Shown here piece after piece: positions 8,157 to 14,531 of a stretch of DNA of 18,295 bases. The DNA comes from Chloroflexota bacterium (GTDB lineage: Bacteria > Chloroflexota > Dormibacteria > Dormibacterales > Dormibacteraceae), in the NCBI GenBank assembly GCA_005880175.1, contig VBJR01000158.1, forward strand, positions 4,911 to 23,205. The letters run 5' to 3'. Within the stretch, counting starts at the first letter, position 1. Each line of letters opens with the position of its first letter. The translations under genes and the position numbers were made by a program. The notes below the pieces were generated by a model that was given only the letters and a program-made list of their open reading frames with translations, ran no database searches and was not told where the DNA came from.

Positions 8157-8184
8157 GGCGGGGGCCGGCGCACCGGCCCCCGCC
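8157..8184. terminator. Strong GC hairpin between convergent genes
   Basis: A perfect 12-base stem, GGCGGGGGCCGG (8157-8168) and its complement (8173-8184), encloses a four-base loop CGCA, with one further C-G pair outside. It starts 8 bases after the oxygenase stop and 11 bases from the stop of the leftward ligase-like gene. There is no T-tract, as is common for high-GC actinobacterial terminators. It probably ends transcription from both sides. Confidence 0.75.
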
Positions 8185-8194
8185 GACGCGCGGC

Positions 8195-9022
8195 TCACGA
8201 GCGCGCGAAGTCTTTGGCCTTGATCTTGGCCCGGCGGCCGTCCGGGTGGTGGAACACGATCCCCTCCGCGTGGTGGCCGGGCGAGTACAGGCTGTCGGCC
8301 CCGAGCAGGAAGTCGCGCAGGCCCTCGTACGTGCGGGGGACGGTCGTCAGGACGGGGGCGCTCATGTCGAACGGCACGCACACGTTCGCCGTCAGGCCCA
8401 GCGGGTTGCCCTGGATGCTCGGGCCCAGCGCCTCGCACGGGTGCTCGCCGTCCGGCCAGCCGGCCACGTCCGTGCCGCGCACCGCCTCGTAGATCCAGCG
8501 GTCCTCGCGGCCGTACTCGTCCGCGTCCACGTACCAGCCGTCCACGATCCCCTGCTGCTTCTGGACCTTGCTCGGGTTGCGCCGCTTCTCGACGCGCACG
8601 ACCTGGCCCTGCCGGACCGTCAGCCGGACGTTCATGCCGTCCAGCTTTTCGGTCGGCGTGCCCTCGCCCTCCAGCACCCACAGGCACTCGGCCCGGGGCC
8701 GGTCCAGGACGCGGAAGTCGGGGCCACGCTCGAACAGCGTCGGGATCTTCTCCATGGCGCTCGCTCCTCTCTTCACCTGCTGCAGCAGCTCCTCGCGGGT
8801 GATGACACCCGACGCGAGCCCGCTGGCCAGGGCGCGGATCAGGTCGGCCACCGAGGTGTCCGCCTCGACCGCGAACCGCTTGAGCGCCAGCCGTTCCTCC
8901 GGCGAGAGCCAGGCGACGACGCGCTTCCACCCCGGCGGTGGCACCCACGTCGCGAGCGCCTCCGGGTCCTTGCGAGGCCTTCCCCTCTGTGGACTCAATC
9001 CGAGGGCAGAGTGTGGCAGCAA
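8195..9022 (-). CDS. Fusion of a ribbon-helix-helix-like segment to a small RNA-ligase-like nucleotidyltransferase
   Basis: One uninterrupted 275-codon frame from a TTG at 9022. Residues 13-20 (RGRPRKDP) resemble an AT-hook; residues 33-70 (KRVVAWLS, then PEERLALKRFAVEADTS and VADLIRALAS) have the strand-helix-helix pattern of ribbon-helix-helix DNA-binding proteins. From Met90 the product resembles small RNA ligases: motif I K126-L-D-G129 with Lys126 as the likely AMP-accepting residue, EALGPSIQGNP (197-207), motif IV EGIVF (253-257) and motif V KIKAKDF (266-272). RNA ligases of this superfamily seal RNA ends using ATP. Met90 (ATG at 8755) is preceded by AGAGGAG at good spacing, so a 186-residue ligase alone may also be made. 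The upstream start is uncertain; other TTG codons exist nearby. It could instead be two functional units that became joined by loss of a stop. Exact ligase family not established (DUF5565-like is possible). Confidence 0.75.
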   Translation of the reverse strand: MLPHSALGLSPQRGRPRKDPEALATWVPPPGWKRVVAWLSPEERLALKRFAVEADTSVADLIRALASGLASGVITREELLQQVKRGASAMEKIPTLFERGPDFRVLDRPRAECLWVLEGEGTPTEKLDGMNVRLTVRQGQVVRVEKRRNPSKVQKQQGIVDGWYVDADEYGREDRWIYEAVRGTDVAGWPDGEHPCEALGPSIQGNPLGLTANVCVPFDMSAPVLTTVPRTYEGLRDFLLGADSLYSPGHHAEGIVFHHPDGRRAKIKAKDFARS

Positions 9023-9071
9023 TTTTCTGTTATGTCAACAGATACAACAGAAAAGTTTCAGGGTCTGCCCT
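9003..9071. promoter_or_regulatory. AT-rich divergent control region with nested inverted repeats
   Basis: Outer arms AGGGCAGA (9003-9010) and TCTGCCCT (9064-9071) and inner arms TTTTCTGTT (9023-9031) and AACAGAAAA (9046-9054) share almost the same centre near 9038. Inside, CTGTTA (9027), CAACAG (9036) and CAACAG (9045) recur exactly every 9 bases, the first in opposite orientation. The block is an AT-rich island in very GC-rich DNA, sits immediately upstream of the leftward gene start and about 80-130 bases before the rightward gene at 9151. Such spaced short repeats suit ribbon-helix-helix operators, and the leftward product has such a segment; autoregulation is inference. Promoter hexamers could not be fixed. 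Confidence 0.55.
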
Positions 9072-9150
9072 GATGTGCCGCCCCGCCGCCCGGGGCTAGC
9101 TTCGAGCGGACCTTACGGAGGGCGTTCACCGCAGGAACGGAGGTACTCGC

Positions 9151-10116
9151 ATGACGCACGTGCTCGTGTTCGACAGCAGCTGCGCGGCCTGCTCCCGGGC
9201 GGCCCGCGCGGTCGCCGAGATGGGCATCGCCGGCCTCGAGGTCCGGGGCCTGTCCGATCCCGACGTCCTGGGCCGGCTGCGCGAGGCCGGGCTCGAGCCG
9301 CCCGACCGTCCGGCGCTGCTGTCCGGCGACGGGACCGAGGCCCGGCTGGCGACCGGGTGGACCATGCGCCGGCGCCTGGCCGGGCTGGTCGGCTGGCGGC
9401 GGGCCCGGCTCATCGTGCGCCTGGTCTCGATCGAGACCAGGGCGCGCACGGAGCGGTCGGGCTCCGTCTCCCGGCGGCGAGTCATCGGCGCCGGTGTCGC
9501 GATGGCGGCGGGAGCCGTCGCGTCGGGCCTGCTGCCCGAGGCCGCGGCGGCGGCCGCGTCCCCGGCCACCGGCCGGCTGGTGCCCGCGAGCAACGCCGAG
9601 GCGAGCCGGGCGCTCGGCAGCACCGCCGTCCAGGCCGCCGTCCGCACGTGGGGCGCCGCCCAGCCGGTCGGCGTGACCAGCGACGGCACCACCAGCGTCC
9701 TCGTGCTCGGCTTCGCGAACGCGCCCGACGTGGCGCTGCTGGTGGACAACGCGGACGGCAAGACGGCGCTGGCCGTCCGCAAGGACCCGAGGGGCGGAGC
9801 GCTCCAGTTCTTCGGCGTGGACGGCACCGCGTTCGGGACCGTGAGCGTCAAGGGCGGCAAGGTGGTCGCGACGCAGGCGTCCGGCGCGTCAGCCGCCGCG
9901 TCGTCGGCCGGCGCCGCCGTCCCCGCCGTCCACATCCCCACGGCGAAGATCCGCTGCTTCATCCACTGCCTCGGGGCGCACCTGCAGGCGTCCTGCATCC
10001 TGACCTGTCACACCTGCGTGACCACCCCGAACCCGTTCAGCCGGGTCGTCGCCTGCGCGCACTGCCTCGTCTGCGCCGGGCCCGAAGCGATCCGCTGCGC
10101 CAGGCACTGCTTCTGA
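9151..10116 (+). CDS. Composite protein: CxxC thioredoxin-like N terminus, internal twin-arginine-like segment, ten-cysteine C-terminal tail
   Basis: ATG at 9151 follows CGGAGGT. The 321-residue product opens like a DCC/thioredoxin-type thiol protein: VLVFDSSCAACSRA with Cys11 and Cys14. Residues 107-113 (SRRRVIG) and the following hydrophobic, alanine-rich stretch to about 137 look like a twin-arginine export signal, oddly placed after a 100-residue N-terminal domain. A middle domain (about 141-240, including VLVLGFANAPDVALLVDN) is unrecognised. The tail from 266 holds ten cysteines in 52 residues (269, 273, 282, 286, 289, 302, 305, 308, 316, 320) mixed with hydrophobic residues. The layout recalls precursors of Cys-rich secreted peptides such as the archaeal bacteriocin halocin C8, whose TAT-exported precursor also carries its immunity domain; no direct sequence match is claimed. 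A metal- or cluster-binding tail is the alternative. Confidence 0.75.
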   Translation: MTHVLVFDSSCAACSRAARAVAEMGIAGLEVRGLSDPDVLGRLREAGLEPPDRPALLSGDGTEARLATGWTMRRRLAGLVGWRRARLIVRLVSIETRARTERSGSVSRRRVIGAGVAMAAGAVASGLLPEAAAAAASPATGRLVPASNAEASRALGSTAVQAAVRTWGAAQPVGVTSDGTTSVLVLGFANAPDVALLVDNADGKTALAVRKDPRGGALQFFGVDGTAFGTVSVKGGKVVATQASGASAAASSAGAAVPAVHIPTAKIRCFIHCLGAHLQASCILTCHTCVTTPNPFSRVVACAHCLVCAGPEAIRCARHCF

Positions 10117-10139
10117 TCCTCTGATCCCCGGCGTTCCCC

Positions 10140-10173
10140 GGCGACCCCCCCTCCTCCTCGAGGGGGAGTCGCC
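10140..10173. terminator. Bidirectional hairpin terminator
   Basis: A 14-position stem with one C-A mismatch: GGCGAC then a C-run on the left (10140-10153) pairs with GAGGGGGA and GTCGCC on the right (10160-10173), with a six-base loop. It begins 24 bases after the Cys-rich gene stop and ends just before the stop of the convergent small membrane protein gene, so it probably serves both. Confidence 0.75.
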
Positions 10174-10174
10174 C

Positions 10175-10423
10175 TTAGGAGTCGCGGCGGGCGGTCCGGC
10201 CCCCCAGCCGGCCGCCCACCCGGCTGACCAGCCACACGGCGACCGTGAGCACCGCGACCACGTTGCCGACGTTGTTCACCCACTGCCAGAGCAGCGAGCG
10301 CCCGTCCACCGTCTGGAGGAGCACCGCCACCACCGCGGAGGGCCGAGCCACCCCGGTGACCAGCAGCCCCGCCGACGCGCTCACCACGACCGTTGCGCCG
10401 GCAAGCGTCGCGGCGAGCGGCAT
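10175..10423 (-). CDS. Small two-helix membrane protein
   Basis: ATG at 10423 with AGGCGGG upstream, 82 residues, TAA stop. Two hydrophobic segments are clear: about residues 3-36 (LAATLAGATVVVSASAGLL and the following VARPSAVVAVLL, together one long or two short helices) and about 50-66 (NNVGNVVAVLTVAVWLVSRV), followed by a basic tail RVGGRLGGRTARRDS that should face the cytoplasm. I do not recognise the family. It is convergent with the Cys-rich protein gene and shares its terminator; small basic-tailed membrane proteins often serve as immunity proteins beside bacteriocin genes, which is a guess here. It is divergent from the sugar importer operon. Confidence 0.65.
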   Translation of the reverse strand: MPLAATLAGATVVVSASAGLLVTGVARPSAVVAVLLQTVDGRSLLWQWVNNVGNVVAVLTVAVWLVSRVGGRLGGRTARRDS

Positions 10424-10439
10424 CCGGGCCCGCCTCTAC

Positions 10440-10457
10440 TTGACATGTGTCATGTCA
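10440..10457. promoter_or_regulatory. Palindromic operator candidate overlapping a TTGACA -35 element
   Basis: TGACAT (10441-10446) and ATGTCA (10452-10457) form a perfect dyad with a five-base centre GTGTC; a shorter palindrome TGACA-N2-TGTCA overlaps it. TTGACA (10440-10445) could be the -35 element of the sugar importer operon, 77 bases before its start codon, so a bound repressor would cover it. The expected -10 region (around 10463) is weak. No regulator gene lies beside it. Confidence 0.5.
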
Positions 10458-10521
10458 TAGTGCATACCAGTTAAGTGATCCGGTAATCGGCAGTTCTCGA
10501 TGTGGGGAAAGGAGAGAACGC

Positions 10522-11760
10522 ATGCGGAGGATCCCGATGCTCGCCGCGGCCCTCGCACTGGTCGCTGCGGGATGCGGCGGGAGCGGCGGCGGCAGCACCG
10601 CCACGACCTTCGACCCGGCGAAGGTGAGCGGCACGGTCGTCCTGTCCGGCTGGCAGGCCAGTCCCGAGGAGGGCGCCGCCCTCAAGCAGACCCTCGACGG
10701 GTTCGCGGCGAAGTACCCGAAGATCAAGGTGGACTACCAGCCCGTCCAGGGCGACTACCCGACCGTGATGGTGGCCAAGTTCAGCGCCCACCAGCCGCCC
10801 GACGTCTTCTACGTGGACTCGTCGGTGGCGCCCGACTGGATCAAGCAGGGCGCGCTGGAGTCGCTCAACGGGTACCTGAGCGACCAGCACTTCGACACGA
10901 GCAAGTTCTTCCCCGGCTATCTGGGCGCGTTCAAGAGTCCCGACGGCAGCACCACCTACGGCCTGCCCAAGGACGGCAACACCCTCGCGCTGGCCTACGA
11001 CAACCAGATGCTCAGCAGCGCCGGCGTGCAGCCGCCGACCACGTGGGACGAGATGATCTCGGCCGGCCAGAAGCTGAAGGCGGCGGGCGTCAGCACCCCG
11101 TACTGCCTGGCGGACGACCTGGCCCGGGTCGGCGCGTTCATCTACCAGAACGGCGGCGGCATCATCGACGTCAAGAACCGCAGGGACCTGATCGACAGCC
11201 CGGCCACGAGGCAGGCCGTGACCTGGTACCTCGACCTGTACAAGCAGGGCCTGGCCAGGTCGGACAAGGACCTGGGCGTGGCGTGGTGCGGCGAGGCGCT
11301 GGGCCGGCAGAAGGCCGCCATGATCTTCGAGGGCGGCTGGCTGGACTCCTTCATGCAGGGGAGCTACCCCAACGTGAAGTACACGTGGGCGCCGATGCCG
11401 AAGGGCAAGCAGCAGGCGACGCTGGGCTTCACCGTCAGCTACTCCATCGGCAAGGAGTCGGCGCACAAGCAGGCGGCCTGGGTCCTGCTCAGCTACCTGA
11501 CCGGCCAGGACGGCATGAAGCTGTGGACGCAGGGCGGCGTGGCCAACCCGACCCGGACGGACGTGCCGCCGGCGGCGGGCAAGGACGTGCTGGTCCAGGG
11601 CGCGAAGTACGCGCACCCGTGGAGCTTCGTCGCCGGGTTCAGCAAGGTGCTGGACGCGTTCAACAACGCGTTCACCGGCGCGGAGCAGGGCAACGGCTCG
11701 GCCGACACGGTCATCAGCGCGGCGAAGACGGCCATCGACCAGCAGCTCAGCGGGCCCTGA
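10522..11760 (+). CDS. Sugar-type ABC solute-binding lipoprotein (family 1)
   Basis: ATG at 10522 follows AAAGGAGAG; an in-frame upstream extension exists but would hide the signal peptide. The 412-residue product begins MRRIPMLAAALALVAAGC with Cys18 as the lipidation site, then a Gly/Ser linker and an SBP_bac_1 domain: GTVVLSGWQASPEE, a FAAKYPKIKVDYQPV stretch, PPDVFYVDSSVAPDWI, YGLPKDGNTLALAYD, PPTTWDEMISAGQKL and AAMIFEGGWL, all familiar positions in CUT1-type sugar receptors. It should bind an oligosaccharide or sugar derivative outside the membrane and deliver it to the permeases encoded next. Length is normal for the family. The sugar itself cannot be read from the sequence. Confidence 0.9.
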   Translation: MRRIPMLAAALALVAAGCGGSGGGSTATTFDPAKVSGTVVLSGWQASPEEGAALKQTLDGFAAKYPKIKVDYQPVQGDYPTVMVAKFSAHQPPDVFYVDSSVAPDWIKQGALESLNGYLSDQHFDTSKFFPGYLGAFKSPDGSTTYGLPKDGNTLALAYDNQMLSSAGVQPPTTWDEMISAGQKLKAAGVSTPYCLADDLARVGAFIYQNGGGIIDVKNRRDLIDSPATRQAVTWYLDLYKQGLARSDKDLGVAWCGEALGRQKAAMIFEGGWLDSFMQGSYPNVKYTWAPMPKGKQQATLGFTVSYSIGKESAHKQAAWVLLSYLTGQDGMKLWTQGGVANPTRTDVPPAAGKDVLVQGAKYAHPWSFVAGFSKVLDAFNNAFTGAEQGNGSADTVISAAKTAIDQQLSGP

Positions 11761-11764
11761 CGGC

Positions 11765-12691
11765 ATGATTCGAGCAGCGCGCAGGGGCCGGACCCAGCGG
11801 TCGCGCGAGGCGATCGCCGGCTACCTGTTCGTCGCCATCCCGCTCACGCTGTACGCCGTCTACCAGTTCGGAGCGCTCGGCTACGCGTTCTTCATCAGCT
11901 TCTGGAGGTGGGAGATCCTGGGCCCGACGGCGTTCGTCGGGCCCCACAACTACCAGGTGCTGCTGGCCGATCCGGCGTTCCACCGCGCCGTGGTCAACTC
12001 CGTCTACTACGCGGTGGTCGTCGTTCCCTGCCAGATGGCGCTCGGGCTGGTGCTGGCCGTCGTCGTGAACCAGATCTGGTTCGGCCGCGGATTCTTCCGG
12101 GCCGCGTTCTACTTCCCGGCCATCGCCAGCTCGGCGGCGATCACCGTGCTCTACATCTACATCATGGCCCCGGACGGCCTGTTCAACCATCTGCTCCAGC
12201 TGCTGGGCGCGAACCCGTCGCTCTTCTGGAACCGCGGCAACTGGCTGGGCAACGGCGCGACGGCGCTCCAGTCGATCATGGTCCTGAACGTCTGGACCAC
12301 GTCCGGCACGATGATGCTGTTCTACCTGGCCGGCCTCCAGGCCATCCCGACCGACCTGTACGAGCAGGCCAGCGTGGACGGCGCCGGCACGTGGCAGCGG
12401 TTCTGGCGGATCACGTTCCCGATGCTGGCCCCCAGCCACTACCTGGTCGCCGTCACGTCCGTGATCGGCGCGCTCCAGCTGTTCGACCAGGCCTACATCG
12501 CCGGCGGCTCCGACGGGAACCCCAATCAGGCGCTGCTGACGATGGTGCTGTACCTGTACGACGTCGCCTTCCGGCAGTTCGAGTTCGGCTACGCGGCGGC
12601 GGTGGGCATCGTCCTGTTCGCCATCATCTTCGCGGCCACGCTGCTCCAGCGCCGGTTCTTCGGCGAGGTCAGCTGGGCGGCCGCCCAGTGA
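11765..12691 (+). CDS. Sugar ABC importer permease, MalF/UgpA type
   Basis: ATG at 11765, four bases after the binding-protein stop. The 308-residue product has six expected hydrophobic segments starting with AIAGYLFVAIPLTLYAVYQF (about residues 17-36), and the conserved ATPase-contact loop EQASVDGAGTWQRFWRITFP (about 201-220). An N-terminal basic patch RRGRTQRSRE precedes the first helix. It forms the channel with the next permease. The operon has no ATPase gene; in actinobacteria such CUT1 systems usually share an MsmK/MalK-type ATPase encoded elsewhere, so that is the expected partner. Confidence 0.9.
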   Translation: MIRAARRGRTQRSREAIAGYLFVAIPLTLYAVYQFGALGYAFFISFWRWEILGPTAFVGPHNYQVLLADPAFHRAVVNSVYYAVVVVPCQMALGLVLAVVVNQIWFGRGFFRAAFYFPAIASSAAITVLYIYIMAPDGLFNHLLQLLGANPSLFWNRGNWLGNGATALQSIMVLNVWTTSGTMMLFYLAGLQAIPTDLYEQASVDGAGTWQRFWRITFPMLAPSHYLVAVTSVIGALQLFDQAYIAGGSDGNPNQALLTMVLYLYDVAFRQFEFGYAAAVGIVLFAIIFAATLLQRRFFGEVSWAAAQ

Positions 12692-13581
12692 GCGCCGTGT
12701 TCGAGCGGGCGGCGCTGCGGCCGGCCGGCCGGGCCACCAGCCCGCGGCCCGTCGCCGCGGCGGCCCGGACCGCCGCGTACGTGCTGCTGGCCGCCTACAC
12801 GCTGCTGGTCTTCGCCCCGTTCGCGTGGTCCGTGATCACGTCGTTCAAGACGCTGCCCGACTCGGTGACGCTGGGCCTGCTCCCGCACCCAGCGAGCACG
12901 TACGGCTACCAGAAGGCCTTCACGCAGCTCAACCCGCCGCTGCCGGTGCTGCTGCTGAACAGCACGCTGATCGCGACCACGGTCACCGTCACCAACGTCC
13001 TGCTGGGCGCGCTGGCCGGCTACGCGTTCGCCCGCCTGCGCTTCCCCGGCCGGGAGGCGATCTTCCTGGCCGTGCTGGGGACGCTGATGATCCCCGACCA
13101 GCTCCGGCTCGTGCCCGTGTACCAGATTCTCGCGGGCGCCGGCCTGATCACGCCCGGGCCCGCCAACTATGCGGGCGTCGTGTCGATCCTCGCGATCCGG
13201 GCGCTGAGCATCTTCATCATGCGCCAGTACTTCCTGACGGTTCCGTACGAGCTGGAGGAGGCGGCCCGGCTGGACGGGGCGGGGACGTTCGGCACGTTCT
13301 GGCGGATCATGCTGCCGGCCGCCCGGCCGGCGCTGGCGGCGGTCGCCATCCTCAGCTTCCAGGACGCCTGGAACAACTTCTTCTGGCCGCTGGTCATCCT
13401 GCAGGCGCCGGCCCACTGGACGCTGCCGCTGGGCCTGGCCCAGTTCCGCTTCCTGTACAGCACGGACTGGCCGCCGCTGATGGCGGTGACCGTGATCGCC
13501 ACCGTGCCCGTCGTCGCGCTGTACCTGTTCTTCCAGCGCCACTTCGTCAGCGGCCTGGTGTCGGCGGCGGTGAAGGGCTGA
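12688..13581 (+). CDS. Sugar ABC importer permease, MalG/UgpE type
   Basis: GTG at 12688 shares GTGA with the preceding permease stop; the open frame extends far upstream but that part is antiparallel to nothing useful and lies in the other permease gene. The 297-residue product has the MalG pattern: first helix AYVLLAAYTLLVFAPFAWSV (about residues 30-49), SFKTLPDSV, NSTLIATTVTVTNVLLGALA, GTLMIPDQLRLVPVYQIL, and the contact loop EEAARLDGAGTFGTFWRIML (about 190-209), ending QRHFVSGLVSAAVKG. It completes the heterodimeric channel with the 11765-12691 product. Confidence 0.9.
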   Translation: MSAVFERAALRPAGRATSPRPVAAAARTAAYVLLAAYTLLVFAPFAWSVITSFKTLPDSVTLGLLPHPASTYGYQKAFTQLNPPLPVLLLNSTLIATTVTVTNVLLGALAGYAFARLRFPGREAIFLAVLGTLMIPDQLRLVPVYQILAGAGLITPGPANYAGVVSILAIRALSIFIMRQYFLTVPYELEEAARLDGAGTFGTFWRIMLPAARPALAAVAILSFQDAWNNFFWPLVILQAPAHWTLPLGLAQFRFLYSTDWPPLMAVTVIATVPVVALYLFFQRHFVSGLVSAAVKG

Positions 13582-13593
13582 CACAATGTCCAT

Positions 13594-14511
13594 GTGACCG
13601 ATGACGGCCGGCTGGCCAGCCTGTTCGCCGGCGCGGGCGTGGACGGGTACCTGCACGCGGTGGACCTCGACACCGGGCGCGAGATGCGGCACCGGGCCGG
13701 CGAGCCGGTCGTCCTCGCCTCCGTGGTCAAGCTCGGCGTGCTGGTCGAGCTGTTCCGCCGCTTCGACGCCGGCGAGATGGCGCCGGAGGGACGGGTCCGG
13801 GTGACGCCCGCCGAGCGGTCGGCGGGGCCGACCGGGCTGTCCGTGATGAAGGACGACGTGGAGCTGTCGTGGCGGGACCTGGCGCAGCTGATGATCGCCG
13901 TCAGCGACAACGCGGCCACCGACGTGATCACGCTCCGCCTCGGCAAGGACCCGATCAACGCCACGCTGCGGGAGCTGGGCCTGGGCCGGACGGTGCTCCG
14001 CGGCACCTGCCGCGAGATCTACGACGGCGTGATGGCCGACCTGGGCCTGACGCTGGAGCAGCTGTCCAGCCCCGGCCGGCGCGCCGACCCGGAGCGGATC
14101 CGCGCCTCCCGCCAGCTGTCGCCGGAGCACGGCAACGCGAGCACGGCCGAGGAGACGACCCGCCTGCTGGGCCTGATCTGGCGGGACGAGGCGGCGTCGC
14201 CGGACGCGTGCGCGGCGATGCGGCGGATCCTGTACACGCAGGTCTGGCCGCACCGCCTGAGCTCCGGCTTCGGCGACGGGGTGCGCATCGGGGCCAAGAC
14301 CGGGACGCTGTTCACGTGGCGCAACGAGGCGGGCGTGGTGGAGCTGCCGGACGGAGGCCGGGTCGCGGTGGCCGTGTTCACGCGCGACCACGACCCGGGG
14401 AAGCGGCACAATCCCGCCGCCGACGCGGTGATCGGGAGCGCCGCCCGGCTGGCGGTGGACGAGCTCAGCCGGATTCCACGGACGGAGGCGGACGTGGCGC
14501 CGAGTCGCTGA
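13594..14511 (+). CDS. Beta-lactamase-fold serine hydrolase (class A-like), no signal peptide
   Basis: GTG at 13594, 12 bases after the permease stop, so probably the last gene of the sugar importer operon; the ribosome site is weak. The 305-residue product carries the three active-site elements of serine beta-lactamase/PBP-fold enzymes in order: S43-V-V-K46 (ASVVK), S104-D-N106 and K235-T-G237 (GAKTGT), plus the STAEETTRLL stretch typical of class A-like sequences. There is no signal peptide or membrane helix, so as read it acts in the cytoplasm, unlike resistance beta-lactamases. An esterase, amidase or peptidase acting on the imported compound is more likely than drug resistance, though the substrate is unknown. 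Confidence 0.85.
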   Translation: MTDDGRLASLFAGAGVDGYLHAVDLDTGREMRHRAGEPVVLASVVKLGVLVELFRRFDAGEMAPEGRVRVTPAERSAGPTGLSVMKDDVELSWRDLAQLMIAVSDNAATDVITLRLGKDPINATLRELGLGRTVLRGTCREIYDGVMADLGLTLEQLSSPGRRADPERIRASRQLSPEHGNASTAEETTRLLGLIWRDEAASPDACAAMRRILYTQVWPHRLSSGFGDGVRIGAKTGTLFTWRNEAGVVELPDGGRVAVAVFTRDHDPGKRHNPAADAVIGSAARLAVDELSRIPRTEADVAPSR

Positions 14512-14531
14512 CTGTTCGGTGGAATCCGGCT
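14467..14531. repeat. 13-base inverted repeat across convergent gene ends
   Basis: AGCCGGATTCCAC (14467-14479) and its exact complement GTGGAATCCGGCT (14519-14531) are separated by 39 bases. The left arm lies in the last codons of the serine hydrolase and the right arm ends at the stop of the leftward DUF6624-like gene. It may act as a two-way terminator with a large loop, or be a remnant of a mobile or repeat element. Confidence 0.6.

Noticed and set aside
9023..9054. Inner inverted repeat as an intrinsic terminator
   Set aside because: It lies upstream of two divergent gene starts rather than after a gene, and the 14-base loop and AT-rich stem fit an operator better.
8246..10124. Long rightward frames (8246-9073, 8568-10124) opposite the ligase gene and over the Cys-rich gene
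   Set aside because: No family features; the 9151 frame has a ribosome site, CxxC and twin-arginine motifs and is the better reading.
12589..14409. 606-codon leftward open frame opposite the MalG-type permease and serine hydrolase
   Set aside because: Antisense frame with no domain, while the forward strand carries complete family motifs.
13594..14511. Antibiotic-resistance beta-lactamase
   Set aside because: Active-site motifs fit the fold, but no signal peptide and location in a sugar importer operon argue against a resistance role.
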